Under the pieces are notes generated by a model, which had not been told where the DNA came from, ran no database searches, and was given only the letters and a program-made list of their open reading frames with translations. The translations under genes were made by a program, and so were the position numbers. Shown piece by piece: positions 33,987-43,394 of a stretch of 46,067 nucleotides of DNA. Every line of letters starts with the position of its first letter. Within the stretch, counting starts at the first letter, position 1. Source of the DNA: an uncultured Eubacteriales bacterium. Lineage in GTDB: Bacteria > Bacillota > Clostridia > Lachnospirales > Lachnospiraceae. Location of the stretch: positions 1-46,067 of the forward strand of contig URMF01000023.1 in assembly GCA_900548855.1 (NCBI GenBank), read 5' to 3'.

Positions 33987-35195
33987 ATGAAATATGTGAT
34001 TGTTTTAGGCGACGGAATGGCAGATTATCCCATTGAAGAAATCGGGAATGAAACCATAATTGAGCATGCAGATACACCAACCCTGGATGCATTAGCAAAG
34101 GAATCGGAGATAGGGATGGTCTTAACGGTACCAGAGGGAATGAGTCCCGGAAGTGACACCGCTAATTTATCCGTAATCGGTTATAATCCCAAAAAATATT
34201 ATTCGGGACGGTCACCATTGGAAGCATTGTCAATTGGGGTGGATATGAAGCCTACCGATATTTCTTTCCGTTGTAATATTGTAACCGTCAGCGAGGAAGA
34301 GACAAATTATAGTGATAAGACCATAATTGACCATAGCTCTTCTGAGATTTCTACAGAAGATGCAGCAGTGCTTTTGAAGGCAGTTAGTGAGGTCTTGGAG
34401 AAAGAATATGCTGGATATAAATTCTATGTAGGCACAAGCTACCGCCATCTGACAATATGGGAGAATGGCACGGTTTTACCGCTCACACCGCCGCATGATA
34501 TTTTAGGGAAAACGATTGGAGAATATCTTCCGGAGGATAAGGTACTCCGTGAAATGATGGAAAAGAGTTATACTGTTCTGGCAAACCATCCGATTAATGA
34601 AGAGAGAAAGAAAAAAGGGTTGAATCCTGCCAATTCTTTATGGTTCTGGGGCGCAGGTACCCGTCCTGCTCTTTCCGGTTTTGAGGAAAAAAACGGTAAA
34701 AAGGGAGTTATGATTTCGGCGGTTGATTTGTTGAAGGGAATTGCAGTAGGCGCCGGAATGAAGGTAATAGAAGTAGAAGGAGCGAATGGCGGTCTTCACA
34801 CAAATTATGAGGGAAAAGCCATGGCGGCAGTTAACGCACTTTGTAAGGATGGGTATGATTTTGCATATATTCATGTGGAAGCACCGGACGAGATGGGACA
34901 TCAAGGAAGCATAGAAAGAAAGCTTTTAGCTGTGGAATCTTTGGATAAGAAGGTAATCCGGGTGGTAAAGGAGCAGTTAGAAGCGGGGGGAGAAGATTTC
35001 CGCTTGTTGGTTTTGCCGGACCATCCGACGCCAATTCGGCTTCGCACCCATGTAGGGGAGCCAGTTCCATTTTTATTGTATGACAGCACGGACAAAAAGA
35101 GCTCAGATTTGCTTTATAACGAAAGTGATGCAAAAAAATCAGGCATTTATATCGAAAATGGTTATAAAATTATTGACCATTTGTTTGAAAAGTAG
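33987..35195 (+). CDS. ApgM-like phosphoglycerate mutase, possible homoserine kinase
   Basis: A protein of 402 residues of the alkaline-phosphatase superfamily (COG3635 type). Metal-binding and nucleophile motifs are seen: VIVLGDGMADYP, MSPGSDTANLSVIGY (active-site serine), HVEAPDEMGHQGSIERK and DHPTPIRLRTHVGEPVPF. By name it interconverts 2- and 3-phosphoglycerate without a cofactor. Its place between hom and lysC, with no thrB in the window, raises the possibility that it works as a homoserine kinase, which has been proposed for some ApgM-like proteins. Sequence alone cannot decide. GGGAG precedes the ATG. Confidence 0.85.
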   Translation: MKYVIVLGDGMADYPIEEIGNETIIEHADTPTLDALAKESEIGMVLTVPEGMSPGSDTANLSVIGYNPKKYYSGRSPLEALSIGVDMKPTDISFRCNIVTVSEEETNYSDKTIIDHSSSEISTEDAAVLLKAVSEVLEKEYAGYKFYVGTSYRHLTIWENGTVLPLTPPHDILGKTIGEYLPEDKVLREMMEKSYTVLANHPINEERKKKGLNPANSLWFWGAGTRPALSGFEEKNGKKGVMISAVDLLKGIAVGAGMKVIEVEGANGGLHTNYEGKAMAAVNALCKDGYDFAYIHVEAPDEMGHQGSIERKLLAVESLDKKVIRVVKEQLEAGGEDFRLLVLPDHPTPIRLRTHVGEPVPFLLYDSTDKKSSDLLYNESDAKKSGIYIENGYKIIDHLFEK

Positions 35196-35240
35196 TAAAT
35201 TAGGCTAGGTAACTTAAACAAGTAGGAGGAAGCAAATCAA

Positions 35241-36446
35241 ATGTTAATCGTAAAGAAGTTCGGTGGTACTTCTGTTGCAAATAAAGAGAGAATGTATAAT
35301 GTTGCAAACAGATGTATCGAAGACTATAAGAAGGGTAACGATGTAGTAGTTGTATTATCTGCTATGGGTAAATACACAGATGAATTGATTGATATGGCAA
35401 AAGATATGAATCCCAACCCGCCAAAACGGGAGATGGATATGCTTTATACCATTGGTGAGCAGATGTCAGTTGCTTTGATGGGCATGGCAATGAATAATTT
35501 AGGAGTTCCTGCTATTTCCTTAAATGCATTCCAGGTGGCAATGCACACTACCTCCGTGTATGGAAATGCAAGGCTGAAAAGAATTGACAGTGAGAGAATC
35601 CGTCATGAACTTGACCAGAGGAAGATTGTAATTGTAACAGGCTTTCAGGGAATTAATAAGTTTGATGATTATACGACCCTGGGGCGTGGTGGCTCGGACA
35701 CGACAGCAGTGGCCCTTGCTGCAGCATTAAATGCGGATGCCTGTGAAATTTATACAGATGTAGATGGAGTCTTTACAGCGGACCCGCGTAAGGTTCCGAA
35801 TGCAAGAAAGCTTGACCAAATCACATATGATGAGATGCTAGAGCTTGCAACATTGGGCGCAGGTGTATTGCACAACCGTTCAGTAGAATTGGCAAAGAAG
35901 CAGGGTGTACAATTGGTTGTTCGCTCTAGTCTTAATACTTCAGAAGGTACCGTTGTTAAGGAGGATGCAAAAATGGAGAAAATGCTTGTTAGCGGAGTAG
36001 CAGCAGATAAGGATGCAGCAAGAGTAGCGTTAATTGGATTAAAGGATGAGCCGGGTGTGGCATTTCGATTGTTTAATCATCTGGCAAGACATAATATCAA
36101 TGTGGATATGATTTTACAGTCTGTAGGTCGTGACAGTACAAAGGATATTTCCTTTACTGTTGCTGTTGAGAATGCAGATGAGGCAGTTGAGATTATTGAG
36201 AGACATTTTCATGAGTATGAAAAAATTGATGTGGAGAAGAACGTGGCAAAGGTTTCAATTGTTGGTGCCGGTATGATGAGCAATGCTGGTGTTGCTGCAA
36301 AGATGTTTGAAGCATTATATGATGAGGGAATCAATATTAAGATGATTTCCACTTCTGAAATTCGTGTCTCTGTATTGATTGATGAAAAACATACCGAGAA
36401 GGCAATGAATGCAGTACATGAGAAGTTTGGTTTAGGAGATAATTAA
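35241..36446 (+). CDS. lysC: Aspartate kinase
   Basis: A protein of 401 residues. The kinase domain begins VKKFGGTSVAN, with GRGGSDTTAVALA (ATP-binding glycine-rich loop) and EIYTDVDGVFTADPR. Two ACT domains fill the C-terminal part (VALIGLKDEPGVAFRLFNHL; VSIVGAGMMSNAGVAAKMF), binding lysine or threonine for feedback. It phosphorylates aspartate in the first step toward lysine, threonine and methionine. GGAGG lies about 11 nt upstream. No lysine riboswitch is visible in the 45-base gap before it. Confidence 0.95.
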   Translation: MLIVKKFGGTSVANKERMYNVANRCIEDYKKGNDVVVVLSAMGKYTDELIDMAKDMNPNPPKREMDMLYTIGEQMSVALMGMAMNNLGVPAISLNAFQVAMHTTSVYGNARLKRIDSERIRHELDQRKIVIVTGFQGINKFDDYTTLGRGGSDTTAVALAAALNADACEIYTDVDGVFTADPRKVPNARKLDQITYDEMLELATLGAGVLHNRSVELAKKQGVQLVVRSSLNTSEGTVVKEDAKMEKMLVSGVAADKDAARVALIGLKDEPGVAFRLFNHLARHNINVDMILQSVGRDSTKDISFTVAVENADEAVEIIERHFHEYEKIDVEKNVAKVSIVGAGMMSNAGVAAKMFEALYDEGINIKMISTSEIRVSVLIDEKHTEKAMNAVHEKFGLGDN

Positions 36447-36500
36447 GACTGGGTTCTGAATCAGCTTCAGAAGGAATGAAAAGAGAATCAAAAAAACTAG

Positions 36501-36529
36501 TTGACGAAGAATAGATTTGCGAATACAAT
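36501..36529 (+). promoter_or_regulatory. Promoter of the small membrane protein gene
   Basis: TTGACG (36501-36506), 17 nt, TACAAT (36524-36529): a near-consensus sigma-A promoter. Confidence 0.75.
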
Positions 36530-36590
36530 AATAATACTAGAGTTCTAATCATAAGCATGAATAGAACGAAAAGGAAAAGGAGGAGAAAAT

Positions 36591-36881
36591 ATGGATGAGA
36601 ATTACAATGTAGTAGAAGAGAAGAAGGAGAGCAAGGCTCTGGAAATCTGTTCTCTGGTGTTTGGTATCCTGGGTATCGTGTGCTGCAGCTGCTACGGTAT
36701 TTTCGGTATTGTGGGATTGGTACTTAGTATTGTAGCAATGGCAACGGGCAAGAAGTCCGGCTTATCAATCGCAGGTTTAATTTGTTCCATTGTCGGTGTG
36801 TTATTGACAATTGTTATGCTTGTAATCGGCTTTAGCAGTCCGGAATACCAGCAGATTATGCAGTCTATTCAGTCTATGTAA
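36591..36881 (+). CDS. DUF4190-like small membrane protein
   Basis: A protein of 96 residues. A short charged N-terminus (DENYNVVEEKKESKALE) is followed by two membrane helices, the first containing GILGIVCCSCYGIFGIVGLVLSI, then ATGKKSGLSIAGLICSIVGVLL. This layout of a glycine-rich helix pair around a short polar turn is that of DUF4190 proteins. The function is unknown. It has its own promoter, an AAAGGAGGAG site and a terminator, so it is an independent unit. Confidence 0.75.
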   Translation: MDENYNVVEEKKESKALEICSLVFGILGIVCCSCYGIFGIVGLVLSIVAMATGKKSGLSIAGLICSIVGVLLTIVMLVIGFSSPEYQQIMQSIQSM

Positions 36882-36921
36882 ATGTTGTCATGTGATTGGT
36901 TGATTTATATAGGAATAGGAT

Positions 36922-36970
36922 AAAAATCCAAAGAAGTGCGGGAGGTATCCCGTATACTTTGGATTTTTTT
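36922..36970 (+). terminator. Terminator after the DUF4190-like gene
   Basis: AAAATCCAAAG pairs with CTTTGGATTTT around an inner CGGGA-TCCCG hairpin, followed by TTTTTTT. Confidence 0.85.
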
Positions 36971-37103
36971 AATTAGAATGTTTACGCAGACTATTATTTT
37001 GTGGTATGATAAAAAATATGCTTGAAAATGAAACGGTACGAGTATTTAAGACAGGCACATTCGTGCGCTTGCTATATTTAAAGGAAATTGGGAGGTACAC
37101 AGG

Positions 37104-37583
37104 ATGAAGAGGGAAGATTATTTGAGCTGGGACCAGTATTTTATGGGGATTGCCCTGCTTTCAGCAGAACGCAGCAAGGACCCGAATACGCAGGTAGGAG
37201 CTTGCATAGTAGGGGAGAATAATAAGATTTTATCGGTTGGTTATAACGGCATGCCATCTGGATGCAATGATGATGAGATGCCATGGGGAAGAGTTGGAAA
37301 GCCATTGGAAAATAAATATTTCTTTGTCTGTCATGCAGAGCTGAATGCCATACTGAACTACGGCGGCGGTTCTCTGGCTGGAGCAACCTGTTATTCCACT
37401 CTGTTTCCGTGTAATGAGTGTGCAAAAGCAATTATTCAAAGTGGAATTAAGGAGATTGTGTATTTATCAGATAAATATTCTGACACGGAGGCAACCATTG
37501 CTTCCAAAATGATGTTTAATATGGCAGGTGTGACATACCGTGCGTTTGAGCCTAAGAATCAAAGGATAGAATTGAGCCTATAG
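37104..37583 (+). CDS. dCMP/cytidine deaminase (ComEB-type)
   Basis: A protein of 159 residues with the zinc-dependent deaminase motifs CHAELNAIL (HAE, proton-shuttle glutamate) and FPCNECAKAI (PCxxC, zinc ligands), plus the early zinc-independent block SKDPNTQVGACIVG and YNGMPSGCNDDEMPW. That block is the signature of dCMP deaminase, which makes dUMP for thymidylate synthesis. GGGAGG precedes the ATG. It is separated from tex by 65 bases. Confidence 0.92.
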   Translation: MKREDYLSWDQYFMGIALLSAERSKDPNTQVGACIVGENNKILSVGYNGMPSGCNDDEMPWGRVGKPLENKYFFVCHAELNAILNYGGGSLAGATCYSTLFPCNECAKAIIQSGIKEIVYLSDKYSDTEATIASKMMFNMAGVTYRAFEPKNQRIELSL

Positions 37584-37648
37584 TCCGCCTAATAGGACAG
37601 GTAAAGTGATAGAATAAATACAATAAGAAAGACAGAGGTTTTGAAAAT

Positions 37649-39793
37649 ATGGATATTGCAAAAGTAATCGCAAAGGAATTAGGAATTAAGGTAAGCCAGG
37701 TGGAGGCGACTGTTCAGTTGATTGATGAGGGCTCCACTATTCCATTTATAGCCAGATACCGTAAGGAGGTTACCGGTTCCCTGAACGATGAAATTTTGCG
37801 TGATTTATATGAGCGATTGAATTACCTGAGAAATCTTGAGGAACGCAAGGAGACGGTTATTGCAAGCATTACAGAGCAGGATAAGCTTACCCCGGAGCTG
37901 GAGCAGCAGATTCGTGAGGCTATGACTCTGGTTGCTGTTGAAGATTTATACCGTCCCTATAAGCAGAAGAGAAGAACCCGGGCGACCATCGCAAAGGAAA
38001 AGGGGTTAGAGGGGCTTGCCAACATAATCTATCTTCAGATGGTAAACCAGTCAATAGACAAAGAGGCAGAGGCTTATTTATCCGAGGAAAAAGAAGTCTG
38101 TTCAGTGGAGGATGCCATTGCGGGTGCTTTGGATATTATTGCAGAGAATATATCAGATGATGCGGAGTATAGAACGTATATACGTGATATTACAGTAAAG
38201 GAAGGAAAACTGGTTACAACAGCAAAGGATACAGAGGCAAAGTCTGTATATGAAATGTATTATGAGTTTGAAGAGCCAGTTAGCAAGGCGGCAGGATACA
38301 GGGTGCTGGCAATCAATCGAGGAGAAAAGGAAAAGTTTTTGTCCGTTAAGATAACGGCTCCGGAGGAGCGGATATTAGGATATTTGGAAAAGAAAATCAT
38401 TATAAAGGATAATCCATATACTACAGATTTGTTAAAGGCAGCCATTGAGGACAGTTATAAGAGATTGATTGCTGGTGCCATAGAAAGAGAAATTAGAAGT
38501 GAATTGACAGAAAAAGCAGAGGATGGGGCTATTTCGGTGTTTGGAAAGAACCTTACACAGCTTTTGATGCAGCCACCTATAACCGGACAGGTGGTGCTGG
38601 GCTGGGATCCTGCATTTCGTACCGGCTGTAAGCTTGCTGTTGTGGATGCTACAGGCAAGGTACTGGATACAGTTGTAATATTTCCAACAGAGCCCCAGAA
38701 GAAGATTGCAGAATCCAAAAGAATTGTCCATAATCTTATAAAGAAGTATAATGTAACTTTAATTTCGGTGGGGAATGGCACGGCTTCTCGCGAGTCAGAG
38801 CAGGTGATTGTTGAACTGCTGAAAGAGATACCGGAAAAGGTACAGTATGTTATTGTAAATGAAGCGGGTGCTTCTGTATATTCTGCCAGTAAGCTGGCAA
38901 CAGAAGAATTTCCTAATTTTGATGTGGGACAGAGAAGTGCGGCATCCATTGCAAGAAGATTACAGGATCCTTTGGCAGAACTGGTAAAGATAGATCCGAA
39001 ATCCATCGGAGTAGGGCAGTACCAGCATGATATGAATCAAAAGAAGTTAGGGGAGGCTTTAACCGGGGTTGTTGAAGACTGTGTGAATAAAGTAGGGGTG
39101 GACTTGAACACAGCATCGGCTTCCTTGTTGGAATATGTTTCAGGTATCAGTAAAGTGATTGCAAAGAATATAGTTACTTACAGGGAGGAGAATGGGAAAT
39201 TTACAAACCGTAAGCAGCTTTTAAAAGTTGCAAAGCTTGGACCGAAAGCCTTTGAGCAGTGTGCAGGTTTTATGAGGATTCAAGAGGGCGAGAATCCGTT
39301 AGATGCCACCAGCGTCCATCCGGAAAGTTATGAGGCTGCTACTCATTTATTGAAGAAGCTGGGATATTCTCTGGCTGACATTTCCAGTCAGGGACTGGTT
39401 GGATTATCACTTCTCACCAAAAACCGCAGCCAGCTGGCAGCAGAGCTGGGAATCGGTGAAGTGACTCTGGATGATATTATCAAGGAGCTGGAAAAGCCGG
39501 CGCGGGACCCACGAGATGAGATGCCAAAACCGATTTTGCGAACAGATGTGCTGGAGATGAAGGATTTGACAGAAGGAATGATTTTAAAGGGTACTGTGCG
39601 TAATGTAATTGACTTTGGAGTATTTGTGGATATTGGAGTGCACCAGGATGGTCTGGTTCACATTTCCCAGATTACAGATAAGAAGTTTATTAAACATCCG
39701 CTAGAAGTAGTGAGTGTTGGGGATGTGATAGAGGTAAAAGTATTGAGCGTAGATTTGGACAGGAAGAGGATTCAGCTTTCCATGATTTTATAA
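37649..39793 (+). CDS. tex: Tex-family RNA-binding transcription accessory protein
   Basis: A protein of 714 residues, the normal length. The N-terminal helical region (STIPFIARYRKEVTGSL) is followed by a YqgF/RNase H-like domain (VVLGWDPAFRTGCKLAVVD), helix-hairpin-helix repeats (LNTASASLLEYVSGISKVIAKNIV) and a C-terminal S1 domain (GMILKGTVRNVIDFGVFVDIG to RKRIQLSMIL). Tex binds RNA and influences transcription. AGAGG lies upstream of the ATG. Confidence 0.95.
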   Translation: MDIAKVIAKELGIKVSQVEATVQLIDEGSTIPFIARYRKEVTGSLNDEILRDLYERLNYLRNLEERKETVIASITEQDKLTPELEQQIREAMTLVAVEDLYRPYKQKRRTRATIAKEKGLEGLANIIYLQMVNQSIDKEAEAYLSEEKEVCSVEDAIAGALDIIAENISDDAEYRTYIRDITVKEGKLVTTAKDTEAKSVYEMYYEFEEPVSKAAGYRVLAINRGEKEKFLSVKITAPEERILGYLEKKIIIKDNPYTTDLLKAAIEDSYKRLIAGAIEREIRSELTEKAEDGAISVFGKNLTQLLMQPPITGQVVLGWDPAFRTGCKLAVVDATGKVLDTVVIFPTEPQKKIAESKRIVHNLIKKYNVTLISVGNGTASRESEQVIVELLKEIPEKVQYVIVNEAGASVYSASKLATEEFPNFDVGQRSAASIARRLQDPLAELVKIDPKSIGVGQYQHDMNQKKLGEALTGVVEDCVNKVGVDLNTASASLLEYVSGISKVIAKNIVTYREENGKFTNRKQLLKVAKLGPKAFEQCAGFMRIQEGENPLDATSVHPESYEAATHLLKKLGYSLADISSQGLVGLSLLTKNRSQLAAELGIGEVTLDDIIKELEKPARDPRDEMPKPILRTDVLEMKDLTEGMILKGTVRNVIDFGVFVDIGVHQDGLVHISQITDKKFIKHPLEVVSVGDVIEVKVLSVDLDRKRIQLSMIL

Positions 39794-39821
39794 ATATGAT
39801 TTTAGAAAAGAGGCAGGAACT

Positions 39822-40364
39822 ATGGAAAAGGATGAGGTTGCATTTTCAGTGCAGATGACCCCGATGGAGATTTATAAGTTCACAATTTATCACAGTTATC
39901 ACAAGGTTTCCGGACTGATTGGAGTGTGTCTTTCTATAGTCGCACTCATTATGCTGATAGTGTCATTTAACGAGCTGACAGACCGTGACAAAACGGTGTT
40001 AACATTTGTGGCAGCATGGTTTTTGATATTAGAACCAGTTACTATGTTCTTTCGGGCGAGAAGCCAGGTCAAAAGGAACAAATCTTATCAGAAACCGCTT
40101 GATTATCAAATGAACCAGGAAGGAATCACAGTGTCACAGGGAGAGGAGCAGCAGACAATTGCATGGGAGAACCTCATGAAAATTGTAGCAACTAAATCCC
40201 AATATCTGATATATAGCAGTAAGATACATGCCTTTATTTTCCCTAGAAAAGCCCTTGGGCAGGATTGTGAAAAAGCCGAGGCAATCATGTTGAAATATAC
40301 GAAAGGAACAGGAGTGCGGCTGTCCGGAAAGATAAAAAAAAATGTGGACAGATTGGTGGAATAG
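39822..40364 (+). CDS. YcxB-like membrane protein
   Basis: A protein of 180 residues with two adjacent membrane helices (about residues 28-48 and 60-78) after a short N-terminal strand, then a soluble part with the YcxB-type beta-rich layout: YQMNQEGITVSQGEEQQTIAWENLMKIVATKSQYLIYSSKIHAFIFPRKAL. The function of this group is unknown. It follows tex by about 28 bases on the same strand and probably shares its transcript. Confidence 0.75.
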   Translation: MEKDEVAFSVQMTPMEIYKFTIYHSYHKVSGLIGVCLSIVALIMLIVSFNELTDRDKTVLTFVAAWFLILEPVTMFFRARSQVKRNKSYQKPLDYQMNQEGITVSQGEEQQTIAWENLMKIVATKSQYLIYSSKIHAFIFPRKALGQDCEKAEAIMLKYTKGTGVRLSGKIKKNVDRLVE

Positions 40365-40408
40365 TGTATCTGAACAAGAGCCGCTGGCAGACAGCATAAA
40401 GGAACAGA

Positions 40409-40846
40409 ATGGAGACGGATATGGAATATGATAGTTTAAGCACAAAAGATACCTATGATATTGCGAGGAAGCTTGGTGAACAAGCCTGTGCAGGAGATGT
40501 GGTCTGCCTGATTGGTGATTTGGGAGTGGGAAAGACATTATTTTCCCAGGGCTTTGCAAAGGGGCTTGGAATAGAAGAAATTGTTAGCAGCCCTACTTTT
40601 ACCATTGTACAGGTGTATGAAGAGGGCAGACTTCCGTTTTATCATTTTGATGTCTACCGAATTGAAGATTCAGAAGAGATGGAAGAGGTAGGGTTTTCGG
40701 ATATGGTATATGGAGAGGGCGTCTGTCTGATTGAATGGGCGGATATAATATCCGATATATTACCGGAGCATTATATAAATATTGTAATTGAGAAAGATAT
40801 ACAAAAAGGATTTGACTATAGACATATTGTAATGGAATACAGATAG
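40409..40846 (+). CDS. tsaE: tRNA t6A biosynthesis ATPase TsaE
   Basis: A protein of 145 residues with Walker A CLIGDLGVGKTLFSQG, followed by SSPTFTIVQVYEEGRLPFYHFDVYR and CLIEWADII, the TsaE signature. It is the ATPase partner of TsaB-TsaD in making N6-threonylcarbamoyladenosine on ANN-decoding tRNAs. It is followed by tsaB and rimI, with tsaD further on, an unbroken strand of the same pathway. AAAGGAAC precedes the ATG; a second in-frame ATG lies 12 bases on. Confidence 0.95.
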   Translation: METDMEYDSLSTKDTYDIARKLGEQACAGDVVCLIGDLGVGKTLFSQGFAKGLGIEEIVSSPTFTIVQVYEEGRLPFYHFDVYRIEDSEEMEEVGFSDMVYGEGVCLIEWADIISDILPEHYINIVIEKDIQKGFDYRHIVMEYR

Positions 40847-40871
40847 TGGATGGAAATAGAAGGGATAAAGG

Positions 40872-41588
40872 ATGAAAATATTAGCAGTAGATAGTTCGGG
40901 TTTGGTGGCATCTGTGGCTATTGTTGAAGATGATAATCTGATTGCAGAGTATACTGTAAATTACAAAAAGACGCATTCACAGACTTTGCTTCCTATGCTT
41001 GATGAGATAGTGAAAATGACGGATACAGATTTAAATAGTATAGATGCGATTGCGGTGGCAAAGGGTCCGGGTTCTTTTACTGGTTTACGGATTGGAGCTG
41101 CCACAGTTAAGGGTTTAGGGTTTGCACTTAAAAAACCGGTAATTGGGATTCCAACAGTAGAGGGTCTGGCAGCAAATCTCTATGGCAGCAGTGCTTTAGT
41201 CTGTCCCCTGATGGATGCAAGAAGAAACCAGGTGTATACTGGAATCTACCGTTTCCGGCAGGGGGGGATGGAGGTAGTAAAAGCTCAGGTAGCTGTTAGC
41301 ATCGAAGAGATAATCAATGCCCTTAATCTGATTGGGGAAGAGGTTGTATTTCTGGGAGATGGAGTTCCTGTATATAGGGAGATTATTGAGACAAAGATAC
41401 AGATACCCTATACCTTTGCGCCAGCTCATGTAAATAAACAACGTGCAGCAGCGGTTGCAGTACGTGCAATAGAATACTGGAAGCAGGGACTGTATGAGGA
41501 TGCAGATACCTTTGAACCGGAGTATCTGCGTTTATCCCAGGCAGAAAGAGAACGTCTGGAGAAAAATAAAGAGGAAAAGAATGGATAA
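40872..41588 (+). CDS. tsaB: tRNA t6A biosynthesis protein TsaB
   Basis: A protein of 238 residues of the ASKHA fold: ILAVDSSGLVASVAIV, HSQTLLPMLDEIV, and AVAKGPGSFTGLRIGAATVKGLGFAL, the strongest TsaB signature. It forms the catalytic heterodimer with TsaD. It overlaps rimI by 8 bases (41581-41588), indicating coupled translation. Confidence 0.95.
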   Translation: MKILAVDSSGLVASVAIVEDDNLIAEYTVNYKKTHSQTLLPMLDEIVKMTDTDLNSIDAIAVAKGPGSFTGLRIGAATVKGLGFALKKPVIGIPTVEGLAANLYGSSALVCPLMDARRNQVYTGIYRFRQGGMEVVKAQVAVSIEEIINALNLIGEEVVFLGDGVPVYREIIETKIQIPYTFAPAHVNKQRAAAVAVRAIEYWKQGLYEDADTFEPEYLRLSQAERERLEKNKEEKNG

Positions 41589-42033
41589 AATAGAACTATT
41601 GCCATTGCAAAGTGAGTACTGTGAAGCTGTTGAGGAAATTGCCAGAAAAACTCTTCCGGAACACTGGTCATTAGAGAGTATCCGGGATGTTTTACATTAT
41701 GACAATAATATATTTTATGTGGCATATAGTACAAGGGATAGTCAGATTGTAGGCTTTGCAGGTATCATGGTAATTGTAGATGAAGCAGAGCTGCTAAATA
41801 TTGCAATTCATCCCGCTTTTCACAGAATGGGAATTGGTAAAATGCTGCTGGAATGGATGATACAGGAAGCTGTCAGGCATGGAGCCCGGCGGCTGCTTTT
41901 GGAGGTACGCCAGAGTAACCGTGCCGCTATAGATTTATATAGCAAATTTGGATTTATCGAGTTTTCTCAACGCAGAAATTATTATAAAAATCCTGTAGAG
42001 GATGCGATTATTATGGAGAAGCTGTTAGTGTAG
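41581..42033 (+). CDS. rimI: Ribosomal-protein alanine N-acetyltransferase RimI-like
   Basis: A GNAT protein of 150 residues: LLNIAIHPAFHRMGIGKMLLEWM with the acetyl-CoA loop, then LLLEVRQSNRAAIDLYSKFGF and RRNYYKNPVEDAIIMEK, which is the RimI pattern. It acetylates the N-terminal alanine of ribosomal protein S18 in E. coli; the substrate here is assumed. The ATG at 41581 overlaps tsaB; the tsaB-rimI order is common in bacteria. Confidence 0.9.
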   Translation: MDKIELLPLQSEYCEAVEEIARKTLPEHWSLESIRDVLHYDNNIFYVAYSTRDSQIVGFAGIMVIVDEAELLNIAIHPAFHRMGIGKMLLEWMIQEAVRHGARRLLLEVRQSNRAAIDLYSKFGFIEFSQRRNYYKNPVEDAIIMEKLLV

Positions 42034-42190
42034 AGCGGAAGGTTCCGTAACAGGGCTGTAAATGAACAATTATTACCACTGGATTTTATAAACGAATTAA
42101 GCTACCATAGAGAATATAGATTAGGCTGTTTGTAAGAAATGAACGGTTATAATATTTTTAACTTGGGATGGAAAAAGTATGGAGGCTAAT

Positions 42191-42406
42191 ATGGAATATT
42201 TAGTTTGTAACAAATGTGGTAGACAATTACGGGTAGAAAATGGAATTGCAAAGGAAGATTATTTACACGTTTGCAAATCCTGGGGATATTTTTCAAAAAA
42301 GGATGGCAGGACACAGGAATTTATTTTGTGTGAGGAATGTGTGGAAGCAATGACCGAACAGTTTGTAATTCCTGCGAAATTTAGGGAAACAATAGAAATG
42401 CTTTAA
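42191..42406 (+). CDS. Small cysteine-rich protein
   Basis: A protein of 71 residues starting at ATG 42191, 5 nt after GGAGG. The ATG at 42179 overlaps that site. Cysteine pairs CNKCGR and, about 45 residues later, CEECVE form a probable zinc-binding site, with another single Cys in between (LHVCKSWGYF). I do not recognise a characterised family; related small proteins occur in clostridia. It may bind RNA or serve as a protein scaffold. Confidence 0.65.
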   Translation: MEYLVCNKCGRQLRVENGIAKEDYLHVCKSWGYFSKKDGRTQEFILCEECVEAMTEQFVIPAKFRETIEML

Positions 42407-42476
42407 TATGGATATAAGGGGAGAGTAAATAGAAGCCGGTATCCATGTCTGAAGCAGATTAGAAAGAGGGAATTTA

Positions 42477-43394
42477 ATGATAGACGTATGCTTACTGGGT
42501 ACTGGCGGAATGATGCCGTTACCATATCGTGCATTGACATCATTGATGGTGCGTTATAATGGAATGAATGTCCTGATAGATTGTGGTGAAGGTACACAGG
42601 TTTCGATTAAACAACAGGGGTGGAGTGTAAAACCTATCGATGTGATTTGTTTTACGCATTTTCATGCTGATCACATAAGCGGACTTCCGGGGCTGCTGCT
42701 TACTTTGGGTAATGCTGACCGGACAGAACCGATAACAATGATAGGACCGAAAAGACTGGAGAAAATTGTGAATGCTTTGAGAATGATTGCTCCGGAGCTT
42801 CCTTTTCCGATTCATTTTATTGAATTGGAAAAGGAAGAAGAAAGCTTTACGTTTAATGGCCTTCGAATTAATGCCTTTAAAGTAAATCATAACATTACCT
42901 GCTATGGATATAGTTTAGAACTTGACCGAGCAGGGCGTTTTGATGTAAACAGGGCGAAGGAATTACAGATTCCTGTGCCATTTTGGAGCCGCCTGCAAAA
43001 GGGAGAAACGATAGAGCAGGAAGGAAAGATTATTTCTCCGGATATGGTTTTAGGCAGTGCAAGAAAGGGAATTAAACTAACTTATTGTACGGATTCCCGA
43101 CCGACAAAAAGCATTGTGAAAAATGCAAAAAACTCCGATTTGTTCATATGCGAAGGAATGTATGGTGAGCTTGATAAAGAGCAAAAGGCAAAGGAATATA
43201 AGCATATGACATTTTATGAGGCGGCAGAGATGGCAAAAGATGCAGATGTAAAGGAAATGTGGCTTACCCATTACTCTCCGTCCCTTGTGCGTCCTCAGGA
43301 ATATGAAGAAAAGGTCAGAAAAATTTTCCCTAATACGGTTGTGGCAAAGGACAGAAGAACGACAACGCTATTGTTTAAGGAGGAAGGTCTATGA
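42477..43394 (+). CDS. RNase Z-like metallo-beta-lactamase hydrolase
   Basis: A protein of 305 residues. The metal-binding motif HFHADHISGLPG, an early GTGGMMP, NVLIDCGEGTQV, and a later LTYCTDSRPTKS and LTHYSPS resemble ribonuclease Z, which cuts the 3' trailer of tRNA precursors. Its ADHI-SGLPGLL exosite-side helix and GEGTQ are typical. It has lower similarity in the middle than canonical RNase Z, so a related phosphodiesterase role is possible. AGAGGG lies upstream. It overlaps the next gene by ATGA. Confidence 0.85.
   Translation: MIDVCLLGTGGMMPLPYRALTSLMVRYNGMNVLIDCGEGTQVSIKQQGWSVKPIDVICFTHFHADHISGLPGLLLTLGNADRTEPITMIGPKRLEKIVNALRMIAPELPFPIHFIELEKEEESFTFNGLRINAFKVNHNITCYGYSLELDRAGRFDVNRAKELQIPVPFWSRLQKGETIEQEGKIISPDMVLGSARKGIKLTYCTDSRPTKSIVKNAKNSDLFICEGMYGELDKEQKAKEYKHMTFYEAAEMAKDADVKEMWLTHYSPSLVRPQEYEEKVRKIFPNTVVAKDRRTTTLLFKEEGL

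Noticed and set aside
35196..35240. Lysine riboswitch before lysC
   Set aside because: Only 45 bases separate the genes, far too short for that riboswitch.
36454..36472. Hairpin TTCTGAA/TTCAGAA after lysC as terminator
   Set aside because: No T tract follows and a new promoter begins about 30 nt later.
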